From Udeniomyces pyricola (Eukaryota > Basidiomycota > Tremellomycetes > Cystofilobasidiales > Mrakiaceae): 64,000 nucleotides of DNA. A model generated the notes under the pieces. It was given only the letters and a program-made list of their open reading frames with translations. It did no database searches and was not told the DNA's origin. This document shows, one piece after another, positions 35,923 through 46,741 of the stretch; position 1 is the stretch's first letter; the number at the start of each line of letters is the position of its first letter. The stretch covers positions 62,001 through 126,000 of the forward strand of contig BCIK01000020.1 in the NCBI GenBank assembly GCA_039545295.1, given 5' to 3'. The position numbers and the translations under genes were made by a program.

Positions 35923-38122
35923 CAACGAACCGTAGCATCAAACTTGGCAATCAGCACAGAGTCGTTGTCAGCGTATCGGTCTCCGAGCGTCGACCAGATC
36001 GGGGCGAGCTTCTTGCTGAAAATGGATGTGAATCAATCCAAGAACAAGTGACAAAACCCGATCGAGTGGATGGCAAGGTCAGCCATCTTGACCCAAAGAC
36101 GAGCCGGGGACATTACGCACTGATTCAGCGACATCAGAACAGAACTGCTCACCAGTGGCCACACCAAGGGGCAAAGAACTCAATGAAGACGTCCTTGTCC
36201 ATGCCATCCTCCCAAACGACCTGCTCGTACTCGTCCGAAACGAGGTCCCAAACACTCTCGGTCTGGGCCTTGATGGGGGCCGACTTGATGTCGGGCTTGA
36301 TCTCTCCCTTCTCGAACGAGCGAACGAACTCTCGGACGGTCTTGGCGTCCCAAGCAATGCTGCCAGCCTTGAGCGGGTACTTAGTCTGAGCCGAGAGGTC
36401 CTGAATCGCAAACGCCGGCCACGAGTCACCAGAGAGGGAGAGCGACTTGGCGTGGTCAACAAACTTGATGGCGTCGATCCAAACAAACGAGATCTTGCCC
36501 TTGTATTCGGCGGCGATGGGCTCGAGAGACTTGAGGAGGGCCTTATTGCTCGACTTCTCCAACGTGTCGACAAAGACGTAGGCAATCGGGATACCCGCAC
36601 CGGCGTAGGTGGCAAAGTTCTCGGGTGAGATCTCATCGAGGAGGGGCATGGCGTGAATCTTGATCCAATCACCGAGCGACTCGGCGGTCAGGGTCGTGTA
36701 GGTCGATGACGGAAGCGTGTTGGATCCTTCGTCAAACGCCTTGTAGAGCACGATGGAGGGGGACGAGCTTGAGATGGAAGCCGCAGCGAGCGCCTTGGGG
36801 TCGTTGGTATGACCAAAGAGGTAGGTATCTCGGTGGGCGTTGGCGTAGCTGACAAAGGCTTTAGGCGCATCCGTTCCGGGGGGAGTGTACGACACAACGA
36901 CGACCTTGTCCGAGCCCTTGAACTCATCGTGGTTCGAAGCGGTGATCTCCGAAACGGCAGGAAGGGCTTGCCTAAAAGAGTTAAGGATAATGAGGAAAGA
37001 GGGGGAGAAGTGGGAGGGGAGAAGAATGTGCTCAGCTCTAGAGGACACTGAAGTATATGCATACGTGAGAGAATTCGGCAAGTAAACGGAGGAAAGGACG
37101 CACTTCTTCATGTAAGAGATGATTCCATCGGCCTTTCGGGGACCGTTGTAGTCTGACGGAACGCCCGAGTTGTAAACCTAACAATCACGAAGAGATGCGT
37201 GCGCGCGAGCCAAGGAATGTGAGCTTTACGTGTCTTCTGTCATGACTGACACACGATCTAGCTTACATGCTACATACCTTGAGCGTACTATAGATGCAAT
37301 GTTACGAAGATGCAGCGCGACGATCAAAGAAGGTACAGATCAGAATCGTTTCACGCTAATCAGATGCCAAATCCGCGTGAGTATGGAGAAGCGGGGGAGG
37401 GGGCGGAAAGGGCAGGAGAGACTTACGGGTAACCCTGAATGCCGTGCTCCTGGCACAGTTCGGCTTCAGCTTCACAGTCAACCTTGGCGAGACGGATGTT
37501 GTCCGACTTGAGGGCAGTAGCAGCTTCCTCATAGTGAGGAGCGAGGCTAAAGAAGAGAGGAAAGTGAACGAGCACAACAAAGCAGAGAGGAAGGCGAAAC
37601 CAAAGGGCGACGAGGACGAGCAGGCGGATGTGTCAGTCCATGTGTGGGGAGGGATCGGTCTTTCTCGAGCGTGGGTCAGGTTTGAGATGGATCACTCGGG
37701 TTGACAAAGCTGCAACTTACGCCTCTGTAAAGTAGAAAACAAGTGCAGAAGAGGATCAGTATTATGGCTACAAAGTGTAAATGGAGAATGTGTTGTAAAG
37801 AGCACAACGACTTACTGCAGTGACCTGAGAAAGAACAAGGAGGAAGGAGGGGGAAATAAACGGAGGGAGGGGGGGGGGGGGACAAGGAGAAGCAGGGAAG
37901 GGTCGATCAGCACCCTGTTACCTCACTCACGGTTCTACGAACTCACAGACATTAGACCAAGCAAGCGAGACGAGAGCACTCACCACACCATGAGGTCGTG
38001 TAGCCGACCAAAGTGAGGCCATCCGCGTTGGTCGTCTTTGTGAAGGTGTCCTTGGTGAGGTAGACAACGTCCGAAGCCGAGGCGACGGCTGCGAGCGCGA
38101 GGGCGGCGAGCGAGAACTTCAT
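35487..38122 (-). CDS. PDI1: Protein disulfide isomerase, ER resident (two CGHC sites, HDEL tail)
   Basis: Nine exons: 38122-37984, 37824-37816, 37724-37721, 37546-37427, 37287-37278, 37177-37104, 36971-36153, 36015-35931 and 35729-35487. They sum to 1503 bases, or 500 residues, the usual PDI length. Domains run signal peptide (MKFSLAALALAAVASASD), thioredoxin a with WCGHCKALAPHYEEAA and GYPTLKVYN, b and b' (KSDNIRLAKVDCEAE...TYTTLTAESLGDWIKIH), then a' with FAPWCGHCKKLAPIW and GFPTLKFKP. An acidic tail ends in HDEL, the ER retrieval signal. The enzyme forms and rearranges disulfides in secreted proteins. Three exons of 9, 4 and 10 bases are required to spell the first active site and the following GYPTLKVYN motif. 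Intron 8 contains a roughly 80-base T-rich run on the coding strand (A-rich on plus at 35839-35920). Confidence 0.96.
35839..35920. repeat. A-rich homopolymer tract in PDI intron 8
   Basis: Nearly 80 bases of A, broken only by a C and a G about midway on the plus strand, lie inside the intron between 35930 and 35730. On the PDI coding strand this is a very long T tract upstream of the acceptor TTCACAG. Length here is likely unstable and prone to sequencing error. Confidence 0.85.
37278..37287 (-). other. PDI1: Predicted 10-nt microexon of PDI
   Basis: On the minus strand the order is ATCTATAG, then TACGCTCAAG, then GTATGT. It completes GGT TAC CCT ACG CTC AAG, giving GYPTLK, and exon 6 continues VYNSGVP. 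The cis-proline of the thioredoxin fold is therefore split across this junction. Confidence 0.85.
37721..37724 (-). other. PDI1: Predicted 4-nt microexon of PDI
   Basis: On the minus strand the order is CTTTACAG, then AGGC, then GTAAGT. Joined to the 9-nt exon and to exon 4 (CCTCGCTCC), it gives AAG GCC CTC GCT, so the motif reads CGHCKALAP. Without it the reading frame is lost. Confidence 0.82.
37816..37824 (-). other. PDI1: Predicted 9-nt microexon of PDI
   Basis: On the minus strand the order is TTTCTCAG, then GTCACTGCA, then GTAAGT. With the G left from exon 1 it supplies the codons for Gly-His-Cys of the first WCGHC site plus the first base of the next Lys codon. Confidence 0.85.
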
Positions 38123-39425
38123 CGTGGGATGAGGTTGGGGGGGGGAGGAGGTGGGGAAGGAGAAAGAGGTTGGACAGAAGAATAACCTGCTCTAGAAGGG
38201 TGGTAGCAGGAGTTAGGAGGAAGGAGAAGGGGAGAAGGAGATCCGAGTGCGGAGAGAGAGATGGGGTGGCAAAGAGAAGATCTCGGTTTCTCAGGGCGTG
38301 TCTGAAGAAGCTAAGAAGCCTCTGCCAGCTCACCACCGGCCCCTCCACGCGCCATGCGCAGCAGTCACCTCCAAACAGTCAGTCACCACCTTAGTTTACA
38401 ACATATAACAGTAACCTGTAATAAATCACCAGTCGATTCCGTCGGTCCCGCAGATATGATCAACGTGGCATCACAATGCCCCTCTACCTGTATACTACTA
38501 GCTAGCCAGTACTACGTGTCGTGCATCCGAGACGATAGTCCGCCGAGCCATCAAAAGAGAAGAAAAGAACAACTGACTAGCAGCCTGAGATACCGGCCGT
38601 GCCTCCTAGCTGGAAAGTACGAACAAAGCAAAAGTCGACACGTACAACTTGACGCGCTATCGAATTCTGAATGATACTGCATGATGAGATGATATATATC
38701 CCCATAACTGCAGTACATCACATACACGTGTTCGTGGCTCTCTTTTCTCTCATGAATGGTCTCTACTGATCAATCGTGGCCGACATCATCACAATGACGA
38801 CTAGCGTCCAGCCAGTCGGGATGAAAAAAAAAACGAGCTTGACAGATGCTTAGTAGCTGATCGGCCGGCCATGCCGTTTCGAGACGTTGACTATCGGCGG
38901 CCAATTACATCGATGCCGGATCATGGTGGCTATTGTAAAGAAGGCGGCAGAGATTTGAAAAAAGCGACAGATGAGAAAGGTAGTGTGAGAAAACTCATAT
39001 TCGGAGAGGAGGGGGGGGGGGGGGAGAAATGGGTTTAAGAGCAGAGTCGTTGAGGAACTAAAGCAAGAGGATCCAGTCGAGAAGGTAAGGAAAGGAATCA
39101 AAAAGGAGCCGAGCCGAGTCGAAGAAAAGATAGAGAGGGAGTGAAAAGAGTTTATAGTCCGAAGAGGAGGCACAGAGGGGGCGAAGGGAAAAGAAGACAG
39201 AAGGGGTGTCGTCGTCTAGCAGCGAGAATCAAAAGGAGAGAGGAAGAACAGAAAGCAACGGAAAGGGGGAAGGGGGAGGGAGAGGAGGCCAGCAAAGGCC
39301 AATGCAAAGGCCAGGAAATACAGAGGACGGATGAAGGATTGATCGTCGAGCGAGTGGGAAGGACAGGAAGGAGAGGCATACCCCAGCCGCACACACAAAA
39401 CTCAACACCCTTACGTCTCTCCTGC
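38123..39425. other. Intergenic, 1.3 kb
   Basis: This covers the PDI promoter and the 3' flank of the Pal1 gene (both minus). It holds a G run just upstream of the PDI start (near 38137-38145), a further G run near 39010-39023 and purine-rich plus-strand sequence. No exon is recognised. Confidence 0.5.
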
Positions 39426-41792
39426 TTAGCTGTTTCCCTTGCCCATGAGTCTCTTCATCAAGCTCGGCTTTCTGCCCAGACCACCTCCGCCACCGCCGCT
39501 CTTGCTGCCCCCACTGTTCCCCCATCCACCAGTTCCGCTAGCCCCATTCGGATCCGCCAGCTCCTCCATCCGGTCCGTCTCGGTTACTCTCGGGAAATAG
39601 CCCCCTCCAGGCAAGTCGAGAGGTTGAGGGGGAGGTACAGGACTTCTCGGTGATCGAGCCCCTGGGTGGCGCGAGGTCGAGCTGGCACGGGGAGCAGCGA
39701 GACTTCCGTTACCTAGGCCGTTGTGGTTGTTGTGGGTCTTGGCGATACCACCCTCGAAATCGGTCTTTGTCGCCGTGCCAGAAGGTGTGTCTGCGAAGGG
39801 ATCGAGCGAAGTTGCCGACCCGTTAGGTAGAGCCAGGTTAGAAGCGGCTGACGGTGGGATGGGTGGCAGACGCTTGTTAGACTGGGAGGAAGATGTTCGG
39901 TGACCCGTCGGTCGCGAGTCAGAGGAAGCGTGAGCGTCGTTGTTAGCCGTGCCAGAGTAGCTCGAGGGACCATGGGCAGAGGTGCCAGGCAGAGGGGACC
40001 GAGCGCGAGGCGCGATCGAAGGGTCGTTGTCGAGGTAGGATCGTTGGTGACTGCCTGGGAACGACGCGTTCGACGGCGAGGGGAAGGCACCGTTCGATGG
40101 CGAGGAGGATCGACCGTAGGCAGAACCCGTGGGAGTTGTTACTTGATCGTCGGCTGCAAGAGGCACGTTGGGGTTGTCACGCTGATATGGCGAAAGAGAC
40201 AGGGGAGAAGCAAAGCGATGAGGACAACGGAGAAGCGAGAGAGAAAGGAAGTTAGTCCTGCCGCCTCGACATCGGCCTGAAATTCAGTTTGTGAATTACA
40301 AGACGGAAACAATATGTTGTACAACGCACCATGTTTCGGATCCTCTGCATCAAACTCTTCGTTCTTTTAGGACCGGCATTGCCCGACTCCTTCCTGCTCA
40401 TGACCGGCTTGTTCCATGCGATGGGTTGATCTAGATTTTACAAAGTGAGCAAGTTACGTCAGGTGTGTCGTCAGCGTCCGAGAGTCAACAGAAAATGGAT
40501 ACCAGGACGACGATCAAGGCAGAGAGGGAGAAAAGAGGACCTACCAAGCATCTGCTCCTGCAAGTCCGCTGCGTCGACGTTCACGGGTGCACCCAATTCT
40601 ACACCGTTGACGGGGGGAACGACACCTCCCGAGGGGTTCCTGCCCCTGGCACCTTCGTAGCCATTCCAGATGGAGCTCGCCGCAGACGCCAGGCCAGTCT
40701 CGCCTCTGGGCGCGGTTGTCGCAGCCTGAACGAGACACCAAGTCAAAAGCGCATGAAAACACCACGTTTTAGCACAAAACGAGAGCGGATTGAACTTGAA
40801 AAGAGAAAGAATCCGACAACAAGAGAGAACGATGTATGTGAAAGGGCACCCACCATCATGGCAAAATCTTCAAATGGTTCTGGGTCCGCCACACCCCACG
40901 CGTTGGCGAGCGCGTTCTTCTGCTCCTTAGCTCGGGCGTTGATGTAATCTTCTTCGGCCGGAATCGCAATCTTGTCCCTTGAATGGGACCTCGATCGGAT
41001 CTTCTTGAGCGACTTTGACTTTGAAAGGCCGGGTCTGACGTAGGGAAAGGAATGATGGCGGGTAGACCAAGATGGAGAGAGACCGGGTGAGTCTAGAGCC
41101 CAACCAGCTCAACCAACCGGTAGACTGGATGACGAGGTTAACCCTGAACAAAGCGACCCACTCACCCGGAACTATACTCAATCACGTCAACCTCGTTCGT
41201 GGGCGTTCCCGCAGCCTCTTTGTCTTCAAACGTCACGTTGGTCCCTTCCTTGAATGAGTCGTGACCAAGCAGGTTGGGCCGAGCTTCGTTTCCTCCAGCG
41301 GCGGACGAAGACGAGGCTTGTGGGGTCTGGCCGGGCTCGTTGAAGGCTCGCATCGGCGCGGCGTCGTGCGATTTGTTCCGAGAAGGAGCAGCTGCATCAT
41401 AGGCTGATTCGTGGTGGAACACTATTGGGTTGGAAAAGGGATGAGGGAGACGAAGAGAGAACCCATCAATGTTTGGCCCCCCCGCTCCGCGATCCGTCTC
41501 GACACAAGCTCCAATACTCGATGCTTCCGTCCTCTCATCCTATAAGCCCAACAACTCACTACCAGTCCCCCAGAACCCGCTCGGATCGAGCTTGTCGATC
41601 GCATCGGCGTGTCGACTGGCCTTCTTCTTCTTGTCCTCAGCTTCCTTCTTAGCGCTCGCCTTTTGTTTCTCCCTCGCTTTGGACGCCGACTTGGAGTCTG
41701 CAAAGGGATCGGTCGTCGCCGAGTTGTCCTTCCGATAGGACGAGAAAAAGCCTCGAGAAGAAGAGCCGTTGGTGGGTGGAGCGGTCTCGGTC
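39426..41792 (-). CDS. Pal1 family cell-morphology protein (5' end unresolved)
   Basis: The most 5' exon I can place begins at 41792 in TETAPPTNGSSSRGFFSSYR, with TTDPFADSKSASKAREKQK and a Lys/Ala/Glu-rich segment. The Pal1 signature follows: ADAIDKLDPSGFWGTG, then FHHESAYDAAAPSRNKSHDA and APMRAFNEPGQ. Later exons give DYINARAKEQKNALANAWGV and PEPFEDFAMMA, then AWNKPVMSRKESGNAGPKRT and KSLMQRIRNM joined to RDNPNVPLAADD. The long Ser/Pro/Gly-rich tail ends RKPSLMKRLMGKGNS at TAA 39426. Family members sit at sites of polarised growth and endocytosis and bind Sla2/End4-type coat factors. The start exon should lie upstream, between about 41800 and 42480, but no candidate with matching phase convinced me. 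The Ala/Lys/Glu-rich block and basic KSLMKRL-like end probably contact membrane or partners; that is inference. Confidence 0.82.
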
Positions 41793-42484
41793 CTGAAAGT
41801 GAGAAGGAGCAGAAGAGATGGAAGGAAGGGCAGCACAAGGGCCAGCAACGTGAGCGACGTGTATCGAATGTATGCGGTACGATCGCACTGGACGATTCTC
41901 AAGACATTCCACTGGCGGATGTGGGAATCAAGGCACTCCTTCTTCTCTCCGTCAAGCGTGAATTTCTGCCACAATAGCCAGGTGCGAGCACGTCGGCGCG
42001 CGGATACTGATGGATAACCCCCGGTTTCCCTCCACGCGTAGGTACTTCCCCCTGACGAGAGTTCGATCTTTCCCTTCTCTCTTCAGATCCCAGTCAGATT
42101 GTAGACGTCACCCTCTAATGTGCCATCATCTACCGGTATCCATCCACTCTACCTCGGCACTCACACATCTAACCTGAGATGCACGGCCATAGCGGGCACG
42201 GAAAACAGGTCGGATAAACGGGCCAGATTAACGAGCGAAATGATGATGGAACGGGTATCGATGCATCAGTCCTCTACGGACGTTGACGAGATAGCAGCGA
42301 TGAATCGGAAGAGATAGGAGACGCGAGAGGAGCCAGCCAGACTAAAGGGGAACATTAAAACAGGGAAACCACAGGATCGTCGAGCGGGGCAATCCAAGGG
42401 AGGAGGGGCAAGAAAGGCGGGGATGGGATCTTGTAGGTTCGGTTCCGTGTTGGTAGAAGCAAGATGCGAGAGGCACAGTGATAG

Positions 42485-42892
42485 CGTAGGGATCATCGTC
42501 CACCGAACAGTTTGAGCTGGATTTTATGCGGTGTATCCTTGAAGTTCATCATGTTGTGGATGATACAACGGAAGCGAGCCAAGCTTCGTCCGATTGTCGT
42601 TGAGCATACAAAGAGACCCCTGCTACCTACCCCCTTTCGACGAAACCCCCCCCCCCTCCCTTCCCCCTCTCCACTCCCCCATCTTTAAATCCCTCATTCA
42701 CCTGCGCCAGAACCCATGATATATGCTCTGCTTCAAACAAGCCTTGATACATCTCGTTGTCATCCCAAAGAGGACTCACTCGTGTTTTTGAGCTTCGCCC
42801 GAGATGGTGACGCTGTCTCTGATCTCGGCGAGGAACCGGTCGTCCGGCTCGCGTTGCTTCTTGCGGGCCTCGCGGGCGATGGCGGTGGACAT
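42485..42892 (-). CDS. Small hypothetical gene, splicing unresolved
   Basis: The start at 42892 opens MSTAIAREARKKQREPDDRF followed by LAEIRDSVTISGEAQKHE, which looks like a true charged N-terminal helix. A GTGAGT donor overlaps the apparent TGA just after it (42778-42773). Downstream, two different frames stay open to natural stops: one reads LNDNRTKLGSLPLYHP then QHDELQGYTA, the other RFRCIIHNMMNFKDTPHKIQ then LKLFGGR. Both look more protein-like than chance, and I could not choose between them from phase. No family is recognised. Confidence 0.35.
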
Positions 42893-43743
42893 TGGGGACG
42901 AAGAGTTGAAGGGAGTTGGGTCGAGGAGGCGAGATCTAATTCGAAGCGTTGGTGCGCTGATGGGAAGAGGGGATGGCAAGCGAGGTGTAGAAGGGTTGGG
43001 AAATACGAAGGGTGGAGGGGTACCTAACGGCCGTTGGGGGGAAACCGGAAGGGGGAGGGAACAAGGCAACTTACAGCTGAAGCCAAAGCGTCGTCGGCCT
43101 GCCTGCCTTTCTTGCTCCTTTCCAATTAATTCATCCGTTTCCCTCTCAATACATATAAATGACACATGTATATACGCAGGTACAATCGGGCGTTGTTACG
43201 CACATCCGATCAGTCCCTTCACCTCTGCAGAGTCACTAACATACGCGACAACTTATCCTGCTAGCCAGTTGATAGTGTTCGAACGTTTAGATGGACGTCA
43301 TCACGCGCACCCCTTGGCCAGCAGATGGCCGTTAGCACATGATCATGTCCATCCAAGTCGACTACTTAGTTGAACGATCAGACTAAATTACATACATAAC
43401 CGTCAAAACAAAACATTGAATCCATCAGCAGTACATTCCAATCCATCATATCTCCGGCGCGCGGACATCCTCAAATCAAAGCGTACGTTCGCCCTTCTAA
43501 CAAATAGCAGATCATCTCATAAGAAGTCAAAAAGGAGAAGAAAAAGGACGAAACGGAGCCACAGGCAAGAAGAAGAGAGGAAGAGGGGGGGTTAAGGGGC
43601 GAAACAACAACGAGCACACACACAAAAACGCAATCGCAGGCGGAAGCTGCAAGCCTCAGAATCGTTAAAGGGGGAAAGGGGGGGGGGGCAGAAGACATGG
43701 AAAGGACTCTTGGTCCCTTCTACGAGCCAAGATCGCCCGGCAT
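42893..43743. other. Intergenic, 0.85 kb
   Basis: This lies between the V-ATPase H stop and the start of the small gene, both on the minus strand. It contains a G run near 43671-43688 and A-rich or purine-rich plus-strand sequence (43530-43600). No exon is recognised. Confidence 0.45.
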
Positions 43744-46192
43744 TCAACCAATGTTGATAAGCTTCTGGACCTGCTCGTCAAAACGGGAACGAAAAAGAAC
43801 CCAGAGGATACACAAGAAGAACGGGTTGCATCAGCCTCTGCGGTGAAGGCCAAGGCGCGCTTGAAAAGCAAGCGAAAACGCGAACAAAAGGAGGTTAGGG
43901 GGAAAGTCTCGGTAACGTACCGTCATGAGTGCGCGATAACGGACATCTGGGCTCTCGTGAGTCATGAGTTCCATCACACGGGGTTTGGCGCCGAGGTCGT
44001 TGACAAACCTACAGCGAGTCAGGGACCACATATAGGGGGAAAAGCATCGTGTTGTGCGATCAATGCCTTGCAACTTTCTGATTTCACCGATCAGCCCTCT
44101 CTCTAAGCTCAGGAGAAAACCACGTACTTTTTACCACGATCGCCATTGGCCGAGACGTAAAGACCCACGTCCGAGCACGCGACAGCAAGCACCGTCGGGT
44201 CGGGCGAGTTCTTGAGCAGATCCACGAGCGTCTTGATGAGCTCATCTCCCTCCATTCCGTTCTCGAACTTGCCCTTGTTCTCCTTCCAGAAGCCCTCAGA
44301 TTCGTGCGCCTCTCCCGGCTGAAGCCGACCAGACCGGACTTCCTCCGACCAGGCTTCCCACGAGGTTCGGTTCGAAGAGCCATCCTTGAGGACCTGTGTG
44401 AGATCCGCAAGGTCTGAGGGCAAGTCCTCGTCGTTGTACTTGCGCGAGGCGAGCGAGGCAAGATGAGGGAGCAGAGGAAGAATGGCAGCAAGGTTTGAGG
44501 GAGGAGGAGGGGATACGGGTGTCGCAGTTGGGGGTCCGCCAGAGGTCGAAGGCGTGGATGAAGGAGGAAGGAAGAGGAGGTTCTTGAATGTCGAAAGCGT
44601 CAAGCGGAGGACCTTCTCTTTGGGCGAAGAGAGGGCCAAATTGGTGAGGAGAGGAATGAGAGAGAATTTCCTGATCATGTCAAAAGAGTCACAGCAGGAA
44701 CGAATGGGAACGAATGGGAACGAATGGGAACGAATCCAGAATTATGAGCGCGGGTTTCCAGACAGGCAGTTCAGGATTGCATAAGAAGGGGTCATACTTG
44801 TCGATGCTCTCGGCAATTTGCTTCTCAAATGTCAGCTCCCAAAAGCAAAAGACGACGAGGTATTGGAGCTGAGTTTCGGGTGCGGATTGTCCGGAGTTGA
44901 GGTTCTGCTGCAGGAGCTTGATGAGCGTCGGAATGAGCGAAAGCTGAGGTCCGACCTCAACCGAGGCAGGAAGAGAGAGGGACCAAAGCAATTGCCGGGC
45001 CGACGACGACGAGAGCAACGAGGTGAGTGAGAGGAGTGAAATGTCCCGAGTCGTCGGTGAGGTTGATTGGATGTGAGTAGAAAGGAGGGAGAGAAGGGGC
45101 CTCAGGGTCGTTGCCGGCGTCGGGGTTTTGGAGCCACTGGGAAGGGGCGATATCGATGGAATGTTTGGGTCAGTTTCAGCTCGGAAGATATCCTATCCTG
45201 AGCGAGCAGGAAGGTACCAATGAATGGAGATGCATGTCGAGCGAAAGAGATGAGGAAAGCGTAGAGATATAGAGGAGGAACCCACGAGATCAGGATGGTG
45301 AGGAGCTGGATCGCCTTGAGCTGAATGTACTCATCCGGAAGGGAAAGAGCTCTAGTGTGTCGAACAAGTTTGATGGGGAATCGTCAGTCTACAAGCTTCT
45401 AGTTGATTGGCACGCTCGTATGTTGATCGAATCCGCGCATAACTCGTCGACATAGCTACGTACTTGACGAGCGGTCCAAACGGGAGCTCGGGGTTCTTGT
45501 CCGCAAGGCCGAGGTAGAGCTGAGTTCGCGATGCTTCGTCTGCGGATGATCACGCCAGTGGGTTAAGCATTGTTGTATCAAGTATGAAAGAGCGTTAGTA
45601 ATGACACATGTGAGCTATCACCCTGTTCATGTCCTGATCGCCCCTGAGCGACAAGCAGCAAGCGATCGTCTAGCCTGCGTCCCCTCCCGGCCTGCTCCTA
45701 ATCAGAGGGGGGGGAAGGGGGCAAGTATGCAACAAGGGGTACGTGACAACCTTACCTCCAAGCATATCGCCCATACCGACGAGCACGGCTTGAACAGTAT
45801 CGACCCTGACAAGCTTTCCGAGTAAGCCAAGGAAGAGGCCCGCGTAGACCTCGGGTTCGCCATCAAAGACGGCGGCTTGCTTGGCCCGCGGCTGACGGTC
45901 AATCTTCTTGACGAGGGCGAGCTCAGAGGGAGTGACGAGCGAGGCACGCTGATAGCCCTGGAGATTTCATGGTATCAGGTTGTTTGTTGATGTACAATCA
46001 AGTGTGGATGAAATGATGAAAGGGGGACCAGCAATAGAGAATAGGGAAGCGGCAACGGGTCAGGCGGCGAACGAGATGGACGCGATGACGATTAGAGAAC
46101 GCGTAAAGACTTACATCCCAAGGGACGGTCTTTGCGCGGACCTTGTTGGTCTGCTCCTCAAAGTGCGGAGTGGTGAGGAGTGAGAACGGCAT
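43744..46192 (-). CDS. VMA13: V-type proton ATPase subunit H (Vma13)
   Basis: The start at 46192 gives MPFSLLTTPHFEEQTNKVRA, then KTVPWD joined to GYQRASLVTPSELALVKKID, the family's N-terminal block. Further exons read GLFLGLLGKLVRVDTVQAVL, LADKNPELPFGPLVK and ALSLPDEYIQLKAIQLLTI. The C-terminal domain is strongly diagnostic: QYLVVFCFWELTFEKQIAES, KKFSLIPLLTNLALSSPKEK, LRLTLSTFKNLLF, WKENKGKFENGMEGDELIKT, LVDLLKNSPDPTVLAVACSD and VGLYVSANGDRGKKFVNDLG. It ends in AKPRVMELMTHESPDVRYRA and VQKLINIG at TGA 43746-43744. Subunit H bridges V1 to the stator and is required for proton pumping at the vacuole membrane. The Pro/Ser/Thr-rich insertion around 44480-44590 is unusual. The gene is divergent from COX IV across 549 bases. 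Confidence 0.94.
44698..44735. repeat. Short tandem repeat, 10-base unit
   Basis: The unit CGAATGGGAA is repeated three times in direct succession with partial flanking copies. It lies within an intron of the V-ATPase H gene, just downstream (on the coding strand) of the exon carrying FEKQIAESIDK. Confidence 0.85.
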
Positions 46193-46741
46193 GTGGGTGC
46201 GGGTGAAGAGGATGGGGGACCGTGAGGGAATGAGTGGACGGGGCGGGGTAAGAGCAGGCGGGTGTTGCTACGGTCGAGAGGGTGGCGAGATGGTTTGGAA
46301 AGGCATCGACCATGATCATCATCATCATGAATCATCTCTCACTTTGCCAACCGCCTCTGGATCAGATTGAATATGACTGAATAAAGGATATGTGTTTTAT
46401 GTATATATCCATACTGTTATAATGTGGTATCATATATTCCCATGTTCATATAACATACCGAGCACGATTCGGTCAGTTGGTTGATCAAGAACCACAGTGA
46501 TCCTTGCACATATATTACCAAGATCTAAAGAGCATATATATGATACCAGGTGTGGCGGACAGTCAAGCTTCAAGACGAGGGCTGGTATCAAAGCTGCTCC
46601 AAGTTGCTTCCAGTCAACTGTCAGCAGCCACCAGCTAGTTTCTATAAGCGCCACAGCAGGCTCTCCGGTGCGAAGTCCGATCCAGCTTGCAGTTGTTTGC
46701 CTTTCCCATCCATCATCCTCCTTGCTTCACCTACCCACACC
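46193..46741. promoter_or_regulatory. Divergent promoter region, V-ATPase H and COX IV
   Basis: A 549-base stretch separates the two start codons. It contains a CAT/ATC-rich segment (46310-46330) near the V-ATPase H side and TA-rich sequence (TATGTATATATCC, about 46397-46409). Both genes serve membrane energetics, so co-regulation is possible, but no known motif was identified. Confidence 0.45.

Noticed and set aside
35483..35960. Open frames with poly-Phe or poly-Lys over the A-rich run
   Set aside because: They are produced by the homopolymer in PDI intron 8 and cross proven PDI exons.
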